64,000 bases of DNA from IDS-8 sp040902105 (lineage in GTDB: Bacteria; Pseudomonadota; Gammaproteobacteria; Steroidobacterales; Woeseiaceae): contig JBBDXW010000050.1 in assembly GCA_040902105.1 (NCBI GenBank), positions 1-64,000 of the forward strand, in the 5' to 3' direction. The position numbers were made by a program, and so were the translations under genes. Shown here in pieces: positions 34,022-44,346 of this stretch; positions within the stretch are counted from its first letter, which is position 1; the number at the start of each line of letters is the position of its first letter. The notes below the pieces were generated by a model. The model worked only from the letters and a program-made list of their open reading frames with translations. It searched no databases and had not been told where the DNA came from.

Positions 34022-34837
34022 TCAGGCTCCTTTCTTTCTTGCCCTGCGTGAATTTGTCGTATCGAGGAACGCGAGGTCTACCAGATTTGCCATCGCTTTA
34101 TGCGCGGCCTCGGGGTCGGCCGCCTTTACGGCTTCGTAGACGCTCGTATGGTCGGGTACGGGGTCGCGCGACAGGGGGTTTTCGCGCTGCTTGAAAACTG
34201 TTGTCCAGGATATCGCAGCGCCGACGCCGCTGGTCAACGAAACGATGAACGCATTGCCGCTCGCATGAAGTAGCGCTGCGTGAAATTCCTGATCGGCCAG
34301 CCTGCCGGCTTCCACCGCGAGCGTGTGTTTCGCCATGCCTTCGAGTGCCGATGCCATTGCCTCCACATGTTCATCGGTACGCCGCAAGGCGGCGAGCGCG
34401 GCAGCTTCGGGTTCCACAATTTTGCGTAGCTCGAACAAATCCGTCAGCAGCCTTTCGTCGGGTTCGAATTCGAAGATCCATGACAGCACATCCGGGTCGA
34501 GCAAGTGCCAGCGCTCGGGCTGGCTCACACGCGTTCCGACTTTCGGCCTCGACTCGACCAGGCCTTTCGCCGCGAGAATGCGAACTGCCTCGCGGTATGC
34601 GCCTCGTGAAACCTGCAACCGATCGCTTGCCGCGATTTCGCCGTTCAGCAGATCACCGGGCTTATAGCGGCCCGAGACAATCAATACTCCCAGATCGCGC
34701 GCAATTGATCCGTGCAGGCGCAGCGATCGGCGCCTCAGGCGCGCGTTCGACTTCAAGCATGCTTTTGCCGACTTTTTTGCGGCTGTCGTTTTTGACGGCA
34801 AGCTGGGCGTCGGCTTTTCAGGCTTTCTGCGTTTCAT
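34022..34837 (-). CDS. GntR/FadR-family transcriptional regulator
   Basis: 271 residues. After a lysine-rich N-terminal stretch (residues 1-35) comes the winged helix (IARDLGVLIVSGRYKPGDLL, VSRGAYREAVRILAAKGLVESRPKVGTRV) and a helical FCD ligand domain (LFELRKIVEPEAAALAA, DQEFHAALLHASGN). FadR-type regulators sense sugar acids or keto acids, so a pathway intermediate is the plausible effector. It converges on the symporter gene, with 7 bases between the two stops. Confidence 0.91.
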   Translation of the reverse strand: MKRRKPEKPTPSLPSKTTAAKKSAKACLKSNARLRRRSLRLHGSIARDLGVLIVSGRYKPGDLLNGEIAASDRLQVSRGAYREAVRILAAKGLVESRPKVGTRVSQPERWHLLDPDVLSWIFEFEPDERLLTDLFELRKIVEPEAAALAALRRTDEHVEAMASALEGMAKHTLAVEAGRLADQEFHAALLHASGNAFIVSLTSGVGAAISWTTVFKQRENPLSRDPVPDHTSVYEAVKAADPEAAHKAMANLVDLAFLDTTNSRRARKKGA

Positions 34838-34864
34838 GGTCTGCTAGCGATGGTCCCCGGCGCT

Positions 34865-35045
34865 CTAGAAGCTGGCGCGGAAGCCGAACTCGTAGGTACG
34901 ATCGTAACGGCGTGTATCTCGCGGATAAAGGTCCTTTTCGTTGAAGTAGTCCTTGAACTCCGTGTCGAGAATATTCACAGCCTCGAAAGTTGCCGCTGAA
35001 CGTCTGGTCCTCGAACGTCAGCTGCACATAGCCGTCGCGCGATTT
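34865..35045 (-). pseudogene. C-terminal remnant of a TonB-dependent receptor
   Basis: Two minus-strand pieces join if one base is removed from a short run at 34986-34988: DGYVQLTFEDQTFSGNF and VNILDTEFKDYF-NEKDLYPRD-YEFGFRASF. The closing aromatic FxF at the stop is the outer-membrane barrel signature. Only the last ~58 residues of a receptor normally over 800 residues remain. It presumably imported arabino-oligosaccharides for this island. Confidence 0.65.
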
Positions 35046-35256
35046 TGTAGTGCGTTGCTCTTCATTTTGTCCGACAATTGACGGGTTGGCAAGAGAGGCT
35101 TTCCCCGGGCCGGTTCACGGTGGCATGAGCCGCTTTCCGGGAGCAGGATGGCCCGATGCCATCGGTTTGTCCGAGTAATAAGCCGTCGGTCGCGTAAAGG
35201 CCGCATGTCTTGCGCAGCTCGTTAACGCCATCGGTCCATTTATCCTCTCCAGTGTT

Positions 35257-35535
35257 GTGCATGACAGCCAAACCGGCGCCGTCACAATCCTCGCGCTCAA
35301 CCGTCACACGACCGACGAGGTCGAGCTCGAGGTCGAATTGCGCGGTTTCGACTCCGCGCGAAAAGTGACCATCGCGACCGAGCTGCATCACAGGGACCTG
35401 AAGGCGATAAACTCGGTGGACGCGACCGACGAGGTATCGCCGAAGAAACTGGCCGACGTTGCAATTTCGAAGGGTAAATTGCGTGCAAAACTCAAGCCGC
35501 TTTCATGGAACGTCATCGTCACGTCGCCGGCCTGA
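35257..35535 (+). pseudogene. C-terminal remnant of a second GH51 arabinofuranosidase
   Basis: 92 residues match the C-terminal beta-sandwich of intracellular-type GH51 enzymes: TILALNRHTTDEVELEVELRGF, HHRDLKAINSVDATDEVSP and LKPLSWNVI before the stop. The catalytic barrel is missing. Sequence similarity begins near 35235. It is distinct from the intact GH51 gene on the other strand. From 35536 to 35786 no gene was recognised. Confidence 0.72.
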
Positions 35536-35786
35536 CTGATTCCGGTCCCGCCAGATCGCGCGCTGCAGCAGCCCGCCACGCGGGCAACACCCAGGCCGAA
35601 ACCCTTTGTGCGACGGTTCGGACAGCAGTTACACAACGCACGCCACTACAAGAATCCGCGGTGTAAAGCCACCGTCATTCCTGCCACATTTGAGCAATTA
35701 GTCTCAAAAAACATACCCACAAGTACTACAATCGCCCCGGGGATGCATCGGACCTATTGAGGATCACCGAAAAGCCGGGGAGCACG

Positions 35787-37382
35787 GTGCCAGGACAAAA
35801 GAAGAAAACCAACAAGCACAAGACGAACAACAAAAACTCCGCCGCCAACATCGGCTACGAAGCCGAGCTGTGGAAAATGGCCGACGCGCTTCGCGGCTCG
35901 ATGGATGCCGGCGAATACAAGCACGTCGCCCTCGGCCTGCTGTTCCTGAAGTACATCTCCGACGCCTTCGAGGAAAAGCACGCCGCGCTGATCGCGGAGC
36001 AATCCGGCGGCGCCGATCCCGAAGACCCCGACGAGTACCGCGCGGAGAGCATCTTCTGGGTGCCGCCCGAAGCGCGCTGGCTGCACCTGAAGGCGCAGGC
36101 GCGCCAGAGCACGATCGGCCAGCTCGTCGACGATGCCATGGCCGGAATCGAGCGTGACAACCCGGCGCTCAAGGGCGTTTTACCCAAGGACTACGCACGC
36201 CCCGCACTCGACAAGCAGCGACTCGGCCAACTCATCGACCTGATCAGCAACATCAGGGTCGGCGACGAAGCGAGCCGCGCCAAGGACGTGCTCGGACGGG
36301 TCTACGAATACTTTCTTTCGCAGTTCGCCAGCAAGGAAGGCAAGAAAGGCGGCGAGTTCTACACGCCGCGCTGCGTGGTGAAGCTGCTGGTCGAGATGCT
36401 CGAACCGTATCGCGGCCGGGCGTACGACCCCTGCTGCGGATCGTCTGGCATGTTCGTGCAGTCGGTGGAGTTCATCCGCGCGCATGCCAATGGCAACGGC
36501 AACGGCGGCAAGGCCAAAGCCGACATTTCCATCTACGGCCAAGAGTCGAACTACACCACCTGGCGTCTTGCGAAGATGAATCTCGCGATTCGCGGCATCG
36601 ACGGCCAGATCGCCCACGGCGACACCTTTCACAACGACCGCCATCCCGACCTCAAGGCCGACTTCATCCTCGCCAATCCGCCTTTCAACGTGAGCGACTG
36701 GGGCGGCGAGCGCCTGCGAGACGACAAGCGCTGGCAATACGGCGTGCCGCCGAAAGGTAACGCGAACTTCGCCTGGGTACAGCACATTGTTCACCACCTG
36801 GCGCCGGCGGGCGTGGCCGGTTTCGTGCTCGCCAATGGGTCGATGTCGTCCAACCAGTCCGGCGAGGGCGAGATTCGCAAGAACCTGATCGAGGCCGATC
36901 TCGTGGACTGCATGGTCGCGCTGCCAGGTCAGCTTTTCTACTCGACCCAGATTCCCGCGTGCCTGTGGTTTCTCGCGCGCGACCGCGAAAACGGAAAGTT
37001 CCGCGACCGCCGCGGCCAAGTACTCTTCATTGACGCTCGCAAGCTCGGCCAATTGGTGGACCGCACGCACCGCGAGTTGACCGACGAGCACATCGCCCGC
37101 GTCGCTAACACTTATCACGCCTGGCGCGGCGAGAAAGAGGCGGGCGAGTACGCGGACATTGCCGGCTTCTGCAAGAGCGCGCTGCTGGAGGAAGTGCGCA
37201 AGCACGGCCATGTGCTCACGCCCGGTCGCTATGTCGGTGCCGAGACGCAGGAAGACGACGGCGAGCCGTTCGAGGAAAAGATGCGGCGACTCACCGCGAC
37301 GCTGCGCGAGCAACAGGCCGACGCCGCGAAGGTCGATGCCGCCATTGCCGCGAACTTGAACGAGCTTGGGTATGGCAGTTGA
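35787..37382 (+). CDS. hsdM: Type I restriction-modification DNA methyltransferase subunit
   Basis: 531 residues from a GTG preceded by GGGGAG (a TTG at 35757 is an in-frame alternative). The N-terminal HsdM helical domain ([21 protein letters not shown]) is followed by the SAM motif [14 protein letters not shown] and the N6-adenine catalytic motif NPPF (Asn at about 297). C-terminal RQ/coiled segments mediate contact with HsdS. The protein looks complete. Its stop overlaps the hsdS start, as usual in these operons. It methylates adenine in a site chosen by HsdS, protecting host DNA. Confidence 0.94.
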   Translation: MPGQKKKTNKHKTNNKNSAANIGYEAELWKMADALRGSMDAGEYKHVALGLLFLKYISDAFEEKHAALIAEQSGGADPEDPDEYRAESIFWVPPEARWLHLKAQARQSTIGQLVDDAMAGIERDNPALKGVLPKDYARPALDKQRLGQLIDLISNIRVGDEASRAKDVLGRVYEYFLSQFASKEGKKGGEFYTPRCVVKLLVEMLEPYRGRAYDPCCGSSGMFVQSVEFIRAHANGNGNGGKAKADISIYGQESNYTTWRLAKMNLAIRGIDGQIAHGDTFHNDRHPDLKADFILANPPFNVSDWGGERLRDDKRWQYGVPPKGNANFAWVQHIVHHLAPAGVAGFVLANGSMSSNQSGEGEIRKNLIEADLVDCMVALPGQLFYSTQIPACLWFLARDRENGKFRDRRGQVLFIDARKLGQLVDRTHRELTDEHIARVANTYHAWRGEKEAGEYADIAGFCKSALLEEVRKHGHVLTPGRYVGAETQEDDGEPFEEKMRRLTATLREQQADAAKVDAAIAANLNELGYGS

Positions 37383-37950
37383 AGAATTGGTCGGTTCCAT
37401 CCCTGACGGCTGGGCATACACCACTCTCGGCGCTGCCTGTGAGCGCGACGGTGGAAATATTCAAACTGGTCCTTTCGGTAGCCAGTTGCACGCCGCTGAC
37501 TACGTGCCCGTCGGTATCCCATCGATCATGCCTCAGAACATAGGTGACAATCGAATCGTCGAAGACGGCATCGCACGGATCACCCCTGCCGACGCAAAAC
37601 GTCTGAGTCGCTATTTAGTCCGTCGAGGCGACATCGTTTACAGCCGACGTGGCGACGTCGAGCGGCGCGCGCTTGTGCGCGAACATGAAGACGGCTGGTT
37701 ATGTGGGACAGGCTGCCTTCGAGTCCGTTTCGGCGAACAAGGTGCCAATCCACGATACGCGTCCTATTACCTTGGGCATCCAAGTGTCCGTGAGTGGATC
37801 GTGCGCCATGCTCACGGCGCAACGATGGCGAACCTGAACACTTCGATCTTATCGTCATGTCCATTCGTCGTTCCGCCACCGGGTGGGCAACGTGCCATCG
37901 CCCACATCCTCGGCACGTTGGACGACAAGATGGAGCTAACCGCCGGATGA
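37372..37950 (+). CDS. hsdS: Type I specificity subunit, N-terminal part (frameshifted)
   Basis: 192 residues from the ATG at 37372, overlapping hsdM by 11 bases. It contains the first target-recognition domain ([36 protein letters not shown]) and the conserved helical segment beginning [15 protein letters not shown]. It stops at ELTAG, where the family continues [14 protein letters not shown]; a third A at 37938-37939 would restore that. The downstream frame starts with an ATG overlapping this TGA (ATGA), so coupled translation is possible if the shift is real. Confidence 0.82.
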   Translation: MAVEELVGSIPDGWAYTTLGAACERDGGNIQTGPFGSQLHAADYVPVGIPSIMPQNIGDNRIVEDGIARITPADAKRLSRYLVRRGDIVYSRRGDVERRALVREHEDGWLCGTGCLRVRFGEQGANPRYASYYLGHPSVREWIVRHAHGATMANLNTSILSSCPFVVPPPGGQRAIAHILGTLDDKMELTAG

Positions 37951-40478
37951 ACGAGACGCTGGAGGCGATGGCGCGGGCGCTCTTCACGTCGTGGTTCGTG
38001 GACTTCGACCCCGTCCGCGCCAAGGCCGAAGGCCGCGACCCCGGTTTCCCCAAGCCCCTCGCCGACCTCTTCCCCTCCCGCTTCGTCGCCTCCGACCTCG
38101 GCGAGATTCCGGAGGGGTGGGAGGTCATCGGGTTACCCGAGGCGATTGACTTCCTCGAAGGTCCAGGATTGCGCAATTGGCAATACCGTGACGAAGGAAT
38201 GAAGTTCCTCAACATCCGGTGCATCGGCGACGGGGACTTGGACATCGGGAAAGCGAACTGCATCAGCCTGGAGGAGTTTGAGAAGACCTATAGCCACTTT
38301 GCGCTGCACGAAGATGACATTGTGATTTCTACGTCTGGAACGCTTGGGCGTCTCGCCATCGTTCGTGCCGACCACCTCCCGACCGTCGTCGTGCTCACCG
38401 ACCGCAACGACCTCGACTATCAGCTCTTCGGCACCTTCTCGCGCTGCGAGGATCTGCTGCGCCAGCCACCGGTGCAGGCGGAATCGCGCGCGCACCTGCG
38501 CGAGTTGCTGTCGGTGGCGGTGGGTGGCGTGGTGTTCACGACCATCCACAAGTTTTTTCCCGAAGAGAAAGGCGACCGTCATCCGACCCTCTCCGAGCGC
38601 CGCAACATCGTGGTGATCGCCGACGAAGCGCACCGCAGCCAGTACGACTTCATCGACGGCTACGCGCGCCACATGCGCGACGCGCTGCCGCACGCCTCAT
38701 TCATCGGTTTCACGGGTACGCCGATCGAACTGCAGGACGCCAGCACGCGCGCCGTGTCCGGCGACTACATCAGCGTCTACGACATCCAGCGCGCCGTGCA
38801 GGACGGCGCCACGGTGCCGATCCACTACGAGAGCCGGGTCGCTAAGTTAGGGATGGATGAAGCCGAGTGGCCAAAGATCGATCCGAAGTTCGAGGAGGCT
38901 ACCGAAGGCGAGGAGGTCGAGCGCAAGGAGAAGCTCAAGAGCAAGTGGGCGCAACTCGAAGCCGTGGTCGGCGCGGAGAAGCGACTTGCGCTCGTCGCCG
39001 GCGACATCGTCGACCACTTCGAAAAGCGCTGCGAGGCGATGGACGGCAAGGGGATGGTCGTCTGCATGAGCCGGCGCATCTGCGTGGAGCTGTACCGCGA
39101 GATCGTGAAGTTGCGACCCGATTGGGACGGCAGCGACGACGAAAGCGGCGCACTCAAGGTGGTGATGACCGGCTCGGCGTCCGACCCGCCCGACTGGCAG
39201 GCACACATCCGCAACAAGCCGCGCCGTGAGGCGCTCGCAAACCGCTTCCGCGACGCGAAGGACGCGTTCCAGATGGCGATCGTGCGCGACATGTGGCTCA
39301 CCGGCTTCGACGCACCGAGTCTGCACACCATGTACATCGACAAGCCGATGCGCGGGCACGGACTGATGCAGGCGATTGCGCGTGTGAACCGGGTGTTCAA
39401 GGACAAGCCGGGTGGTCTGGTGGTGGATTACCTGGGACTTGCGCACGAACTCAAGAAAGCGCTCGCGACCTACACTGAAAGCGGCGGCACCGGTCGCACC
39501 GCGCTGAATCAGGATGAGGCTGTCGCGGTGATGCTGGAGAAGTACGAGGTGTGCTGCGATCTCTTTCACGGGTTCGACCGGTCGAAGTGGACAACCGGAA
39601 CGCCGCAGGAGCGGCTCGGTCTGCTGCCCGCTGCGCAGGAACATATCCTGAAGCAGGAGAACGGCAAGGATCGCTGCGTGGGCGCAGTGCGCGAGCTGTC
39701 GCAGGCCTTCGCGCTGTCCGTGCCGCATGCCGAGGCGCTGCGCATCCGCGATGACGTCGCGTTCTTTCAGGCCGTGCGAGCGGTTTTGGCCAAGCGCGCG
39801 CCCGGCGACGCCCGTCCCGAGGAGGATCTGGACTACGCCGTTCGCCAGATCATTTCGCGCGCGGTGGCGCCGGAGGGCGTCGTCGACATCTTCGCCGCGG
39901 CGGGCCTCGAGAAACCGGACATCTCGATTCTCTCCGACGACTTCCTCGCCGAGGTGCGGGGAATGCCGCAGCGGAACCTTGCGGTCGAGCTGCTCCAAAA
40001 ACTGTTGAAAGGCGAGTTGCGGAAGCGTCGCCGCAAAAACGTAGTGCAGGGACGCTCCTTCGCCGAGATGCTCGAACAGACCCTGCGCCGCTATCAGAAC
40101 CGCGCGATTGAAGCCGCACAGGTGATCGAGGAGCTGATCGCGCTCGCGAAAGAAATGCGCGAGGCAAACGCGCGTGGCGAGTCGCTCGGGCTCTCGGAAG
40201 ACGAACTGGCGTTCTACGACGCGCTGGAGACCAACGACAGCGCCGTGAAGGTACTCGGCGACGACACGTTGCGCATCATCGCCCAGGAATTGGTGCGTAC
40301 CGTGCGCGCGAACGTCACCATCGACTGGACACTGCGCGAGAACGTCCGGGCGCAACTGCGCGTGTTGGTAAAGCGGATTCTCAGGCGCTACGGCTACCCG
40401 CCGGACAAGCAGGAGAAGGCGACGGAAACGGTGCTCGAGCAGGCGGCGCTGCTTTCCGGGGAATGGGCGGTCGCGTGA
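37947..40478 (+). CDS. In-frame HsdS-HsdR fusion lacking the HsdR nuclease domain and Walker A
   Basis: 843 residues. Residues 1-145 are Hsd[24 protein letters not shown], then the start of the second recognition domain ([36 protein letters not shown]). At about 38381 the sequence switches without a break to HsdR at [12 protein letters not shown] and runs to the normal HsdR end. The helicase motifs II (ADEAH), III (GFTGTP), and later LTGFDAPS and QAIARVNR are present, but the N-terminal PD-(D/E)xK nuclease and the Walker A motif, together about 300 residues, are absent. The product should neither cut DNA nor bind ATP normally. It is either a genuine deletion or an assembly chimera. Confidence 0.88.
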   Translation: MNETLEAMARALFTSWFVDFDPVRAKAEGRDPGFPKPLADLFPSRFVASDLGEIPEGWEVIGLPEAIDFLEGPGLRNWQYRDEGMKFLNIRCIGDGDLDIGKANCISLEEFEKTYSHFALHEDDIVISTSGTLGRLAIVRADHLPTVVVLTDRNDLDYQLFGTFSRCEDLLRQPPVQAESRAHLRELLSVAVGGVVFTTIHKFFPEEKGDRHPTLSERRNIVVIADEAHRSQYDFIDGYARHMRDALPHASFIGFTGTPIELQDASTRAVSGDYISVYDIQRAVQDGATVPIHYESRVAKLGMDEAEWPKIDPKFEEATEGEEVERKEKLKSKWAQLEAVVGAEKRLALVAGDIVDHFEKRCEAMDGKGMVVCMSRRICVELYREIVKLRPDWDGSDDESGALKVVMTGSASDPPDWQAHIRNKPRREALANRFRDAKDAFQMAIVRDMWLTGFDAPSLHTMYIDKPMRGHGLMQAIARVNRVFKDKPGGLVVDYLGLAHELKKALATYTESGGTGRTALNQDEAVAVMLEKYEVCCDLFHGFDRSKWTTGTPQERLGLLPAAQEHILKQENGKDRCVGAVRELSQAFALSVPHAEALRIRDDVAFFQAVRAVLAKRAPGDARPEEDLDYAVRQIISRAVAPEGVVDIFAAAGLEKPDISILSDDFLAEVRGMPQRNLAVELLQKLLKGELRKRRRKNVVQGRSFAEMLEQTLRRYQNRAIEAAQVIEELIALAKEMREANARGESLGLSEDELAFYDALETNDSAVKVLGDDTLRIIAQELVRTVRANVTIDWTLRENVRAQLRVLVKRILRRYGYPPDKQEKATETVLEQAALLSGEWAVA

Positions 40479-40587
40479 GCGCTTCGAGCACGGAGGTCAT
40501 TCATGCTGATAATCCTTGTTCTCGCGTCCGCCATCGGGAGGCGGTTCGCCCCTGGCGTTTCGTTGGTTCAGGCTCTAAAGATCGCAT

Positions 40588-41901
40588 TCACGGACTACTT
40601 CGGGCATCCGCCATCACCAGACCGGTCCCCGACGGCCGATTCTTTACGCTGGCCAGGAATCCCTCCGCGGAGGGATTGTCCGCCTCAAACACCTCCGTGG
40701 AGGGGTGGCCGTGCAGGTATTCCTCCGACGCATCGACGTCGTCATCAGTCATGTCCTCCGGACGATAACCGCATTCCGGCACCGCACGACCGTCCGGCCG
40801 CTTGAAAAACCAGCGGTCGCGATAGTCTTTCTCGATCCTGAAACCGCCCTCGTGCATGAGCCCGTGGTGCAGGGTGCAGATGAGCATAAGGTTAGCAAGG
40901 CTCGTCTCGCCGCCGGCCGACCAGTGTTCGATATGATGTGCCTGGACGTAACGCGTCCGGCCGCAGCCGGGGAAACGGCAAGCCTTATCTCGCGCCCACA
41001 GCGCCCGCCGGATCGCCGTCGGCACGATGCGGGTCTTTCGACCGACGCTCAAGGGCTCGCCGTTCTCGTCCTCGACGAGGATGATCCGGTCGGCGTCGCA
41101 GGCGAGGCGCCGCACCGACTCGATGGGCAGCCCGGACCGGCCTTTGCCTTCGGTCAATGCAGAGTGGTCTACGTGCACGGTGACCTGGTAATGGTCCGAC
41201 GTCCCGTCCGATGCTTGCCCGTCACCGCCGAGATAAGCCTTCGCCATCGCCACCAGCGCATCGGCCTGCTGTGCCGCCCAGCTTTCTTCGGCGAACTCGG
41301 GATTGATGGAGGCCGTCGTGTCCCTGGCACGATCGAGCGCCTTGTCGATCAGCTCACCGGTCTCGAGCGGCAGTTCCACCGTGATCGTCATCATCCCGCG
41401 ATCAGGATCGCGCCGCACGCTGAGTGCACGGCGGGCGAAGGCACGCACGGCATCGTCGGTGGATGCCGAGGTACCGCAGCGCAGTTCCCGGCAACGTTCC
41501 TCGACTCTCGATGCGGTGGTGTGCAAGGCAAAGGTCAAGAGTTCGTCCTCATTGTCGCGCCCGGCCACCCGGGTCAGCGCCCGCACCTTGGAGTAGGACA
41601 GCTCGCCTCTGGCGAACGCCATGGCAATAGAGGGGAGGGTGTTCAACGCCTGCGCCACCCGGACCTTCTCCCGGGCGGTGCTCAAAGAGAGATCGCAACG
41701 CCAGTGCAGCCAGTCCGCACAGTTCCGGAAACCCCAGCGGAGCCAGCCGGCCCGTTCGTCGAAGCGGCGGAGCAGGACCAGCAGATCGTGGCTTTCGGCG
41801 TTGATGCGGGCGGCGAGCTTGACGATGGCGCGATCGAGGTCGTCGATGGAGCGATTGTGCTCGACATTGGTATCGGAATCGGTGAGGGAGTCGATAGTCA
41901 T
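40588..41901 (-). CDS. DUF222/HNH endonuclease family protein
   Basis: 437 residues: an N-terminal helical DUF222 (13E12-repeat-type) domain (RFDERAGWLRWGFRNCADWLHW, GELSYSKVRALTRVA) and a C-terminal HNH domain with the zinc/active-site block CRFPGCGRTRYVQAHHIEHW and LMLICTLHHGLMH. Such genes are common, often multicopy, and act like selfish or defence-related nucleases. The last ~40 residues contain a short duplicated segment (HPSTEVFEADNPSAEG) encoded by palindromic DNA. It converges on the restriction locus. Confidence 0.87.
   Translation of the reverse strand: MTIDSLTDSDTNVEHNRSIDDLDRAIVKLAARINAESHDLLVLLRRFDERAGWLRWGFRNCADWLHWRCDLSLSTAREKVRVAQALNTLPSIAMAFARGELSYSKVRALTRVAGRDNEDELLTFALHTTASRVEERCRELRCGTSASTDDAVRAFARRALSVRRDPDRGMMTITVELPLETGELIDKALDRARDTTASINPEFAEESWAAQQADALVAMAKAYLGGDGQASDGTSDHYQVTVHVDHSALTEGKGRSGLPIESVRRLACDADRIILVEDENGEPLSVGRKTRIVPTAIRRALWARDKACRFPGCGRTRYVQAHHIEHWSAGGETSLANLMLICTLHHGLMHEGGFRIEKDYRDRWFFKRPDGRAVPECGYRPEDMTDDDVDASEEYLHGHPSTEVFEADNPSAEGFLASVKNRPSGTGLVMADARSSP
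40658..40703. repeat. Two palindromes inside the HNH gene
   Basis: AATCCCTCCGCGGAGGGATT at 40658-40677 is a perfect 20-base palindrome, and CCTCCGTGGAGG at 40692-40703 is a 12-base near-perfect one. They encode the duplicated SAEG/STEV segments near the C-terminus of the DUF222-HNH protein. Confidence 0.6.
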
Positions 41902-42273
41902 CGCGGCACGTCCGTGTGGCTGGATAGGTCCTGTAATTATATCAGGTAATTGGTATTAAGCAACTGAAAATCCAGGAGTTTCTCCTTGGATCTGTTCCCT
42001 TTTCGACGCGGACTGTTGACAGCCGTTCGTCGAACCCGAGGAGAACGTTTGCCAACATCCCGCTGCAGAACGGTGCCTGTCACGTGGAGGGATATGGTAT
42101 TTATTTCAGGACGCCGCGATGGCTGTACCAGAGCGCGCAGCGGTACCAGCATATCGTCGATGCATCTTGTCGGCCGCACACCGGGGATGAGATCCGCCGC
42201 GCCGTCGACGAGGGTGAATTGTCACGGAGGGCTGGCGCGGACTTACCTCTCTTGCGGCCGCGGAGCGCAGCAC
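41902..42273. other. 372-base stretch without a recognised gene
   Basis: The 5' part is AT-rich (TAATTATATCAGGTAATTGG around 41933-41952) and likely holds the HNH promoter. A plus-strand frame from about 42048 reads NIPLQNGACHVEGYGIYFRT then PRWLYQSAQRYQHIVDA, which looks protein-like but matches no family I recognise; it may be gene debris upstream of GH127. Confidence 0.4.
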
Positions 42274-44228
42274 ATGCACTTGCAGGAATTTGACACCGCA
42301 GCGGGATCTTTGCCGCGTGTTTTGCCGGCCACTCTCCTCATCGCTGTCGCGGCGATGCTTATTTCACTCGCCGCCACCGCCGCGCCTCGAATCGACATTG
42401 CTGGCTTCGATCTCGCGGACGTGCGCCTGCTCGACAGCCCTTTTAAGGAGGCTAGCGAGCGCAATGCGCGATATCTCCTGTCGCTGGAGCCGGACCGCTT
42501 GCTGCACAACACCCGCAAGTATGCCGGGCTCGAGCCAAAGGGCGAGTTGTACGGCGGATGGGAATCGCAAGGGATAGCAGGGCACACCCTCGGGCATTAC
42601 CTGAGCGCGCTGTCGCAACAATTTGCGGCGAGCGGAGACAAGCGTTTTCGAAAACGCATCGACTACATTGTCGCCGAAATGGCGGAAGCGCAGCGCGCTT
42701 ACGGCGATGGCTATGTCGGGGCGCTGCCGCCGCTCGAGCTGGCGACGCTACGCGCTTTGAAAGACGGCAAGGTTGCGCCGGAGAATCCGTTCTTCTTCGA
42801 GAACGGTGCGTGGGTTCCGTGGTACACGCAGCACAAGATTCTGGCCGGATTGCGCGACGCCTGGGTGCTCGGCGGTAATGCACAGGCGAAAGTGGTCGCG
42901 TTGAAGCTTGCCGACTGGTCCGATGACATTACCGCATCCTTGAGCGAGAGGCAGATGCAGACGATGCTGCAGGTCGAGCACGGCGGCATGAGCGAGGTGC
43001 TGATCGACCTGTATTCGCGCACCGGTAACGAGCGTTACCGAGAGGCGTCACGCCGGTTCCACCATCATGCGGTGCTGGCGCCATTGCGCGCCGGGCGCGA
43101 CGAACTGGCCGGCAAGCATGCGAATACGCAGATTCCAAAAATCACCGGCGCGGCCCGCAGTTACGAAGTACTGGGCGAGCCAGCCGATCGCGCCCTCGCG
43201 GAAAATTTCTGGCAGCGAGTCGTACGCCGTCATTCGTGGGTTATCGGCGGCAACAGCGATCGCGAGCACTTCTTTTCGCCGGAGACCGCATCGTCGCACC
43301 TGAGCCCGTCTCGACGGCAGAATCCTGCAACACGTACAACATGCTGAAGCTCACAGAGCACCTCATTACGTGGCAACCGCGGGTCGAGTACGCGGACTAC
43401 TACGAACGCGCGCTCTACAACCACATTCTCGCGTCACAGGATCCGCAACAGGGCATGTTCGCGTATTACATGTCACTGAAGCCGGGTCATTTCAGGACCT
43501 ACAGCACACGCTTCGAATCGTTCTGGTGCTGTGTCGGCAGCGGCATGGAGAATCACACCAAGTACGGTGAAGCGATCTATTTTCACCGCGGCGACGAACT
43601 GTTCGTAAATTTGTTCATTCCTTCCGTGCTTACATGGGACTCGAAGGAGTTCGTGCTCGAACAGCGCACCGACTATCCCGGGCGAAATCAGACGGAACTG
43701 ACGGTGATGTCGTCGGCTGCACAGCCGATCACTCTACGTGTGCGCTCGCCGCAGTGGGCGGCGGGGCCGATCACATTCCAGCTGAATGGCACTCCCGTCG
43801 CGGCCGACGGTGAGCCCGGCAGCTACGCGTCGATCGAACGCACCTGGGAACCGGGCGACCGGCTTGTGGTCACGATACCAATGGCTCCGCGCACGGAGGC
43901 ATTACGAGGTGCGGCGGACAAAATTGCGTTCTTGTATGGTCCCGTTGTGCTCGCAGGCGACCTGGGCGCGGTATCGCGAACCGTAACGTTTCCGTACGCC
44001 GCCGACCAGAGCGCCAATTTCGAAGCCCAGTCGGCCGAAGTGCCGACATTGTCCGGCGACGGCGCAACGATAGCGGAAACGTTGCATCGCGCATCGGGAG
44101 AGCGCCTGGCTTTCCTGACCGACGGTATGATTACGAACAAGCACGAGACAGTGACTCTGCGTCCCTTCGCTGAGCTTCATTACAGGCATTACAACGTCTA
44201 CTGGACGCTGACGTCTCCCGCCCCGTAG
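42274..44228 (+). pseudogene. Exported GH127 beta-L-arabinofuranosidase, frameshifted
   Basis: About 650 residues in two frames. The N-terminus is a signal peptide (LLIAVAAMLISLAATAAP), then LLDSPFKEASERNARYLL and GGWESQGIAGHTLGHYLSAL typical of GH127. The frame breaks after GGNSDREHFF in a T-run at 43273-43276; one added base resumes at FAGDRIVAPEPVSTAESCNT. The zinc-site and nucleophile residues are intact: Glu and Cys in ESCNTYNMLKL and the paired Cys in FWCCVGSGMENH. It would release beta-linked L-arabinofuranose. A real pseudogene or a homopolymer error; the intact second half favours the latter. Confidence 0.82.
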
Positions 44229-44280
44229 CGAAAACGGCTCGAATGGCACTTACTTAACGTCAAATGCGCGTGGGATAGGC

Positions 44281-44346
44281 TGTTGGAGCCCGCGAGAGCG
44301 GGCGATCCCGGCGTCGTTTATTCGCCCGTTTTCACGGGCTCCAACA
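44281..44346. repeat. REP/BIME-like inverted pair, TGTTGGAGCCCGC type
   Basis: 66 bases, TGTTGGAGCCCGCGAGAGCG to CGGGCTCCAACA, nearly identical to 21951-22016. It lies just after the GH127 gene. Between 44347 and 44524 there is no gene; a TTTTCGGACACTTT string at 44404 faintly recalls the 30-base dispersed repeat. Confidence 0.8.

Noticed and set aside
38847..40355. 502-residue minus-strand frame over hsdR
   Set aside because: Antisense to the conserved HsdR helicase region; no domain.
40705..41949. 414-residue plus-strand frame
   Set aside because: Antisense to the DUF222-HNH gene, which has clear motifs.
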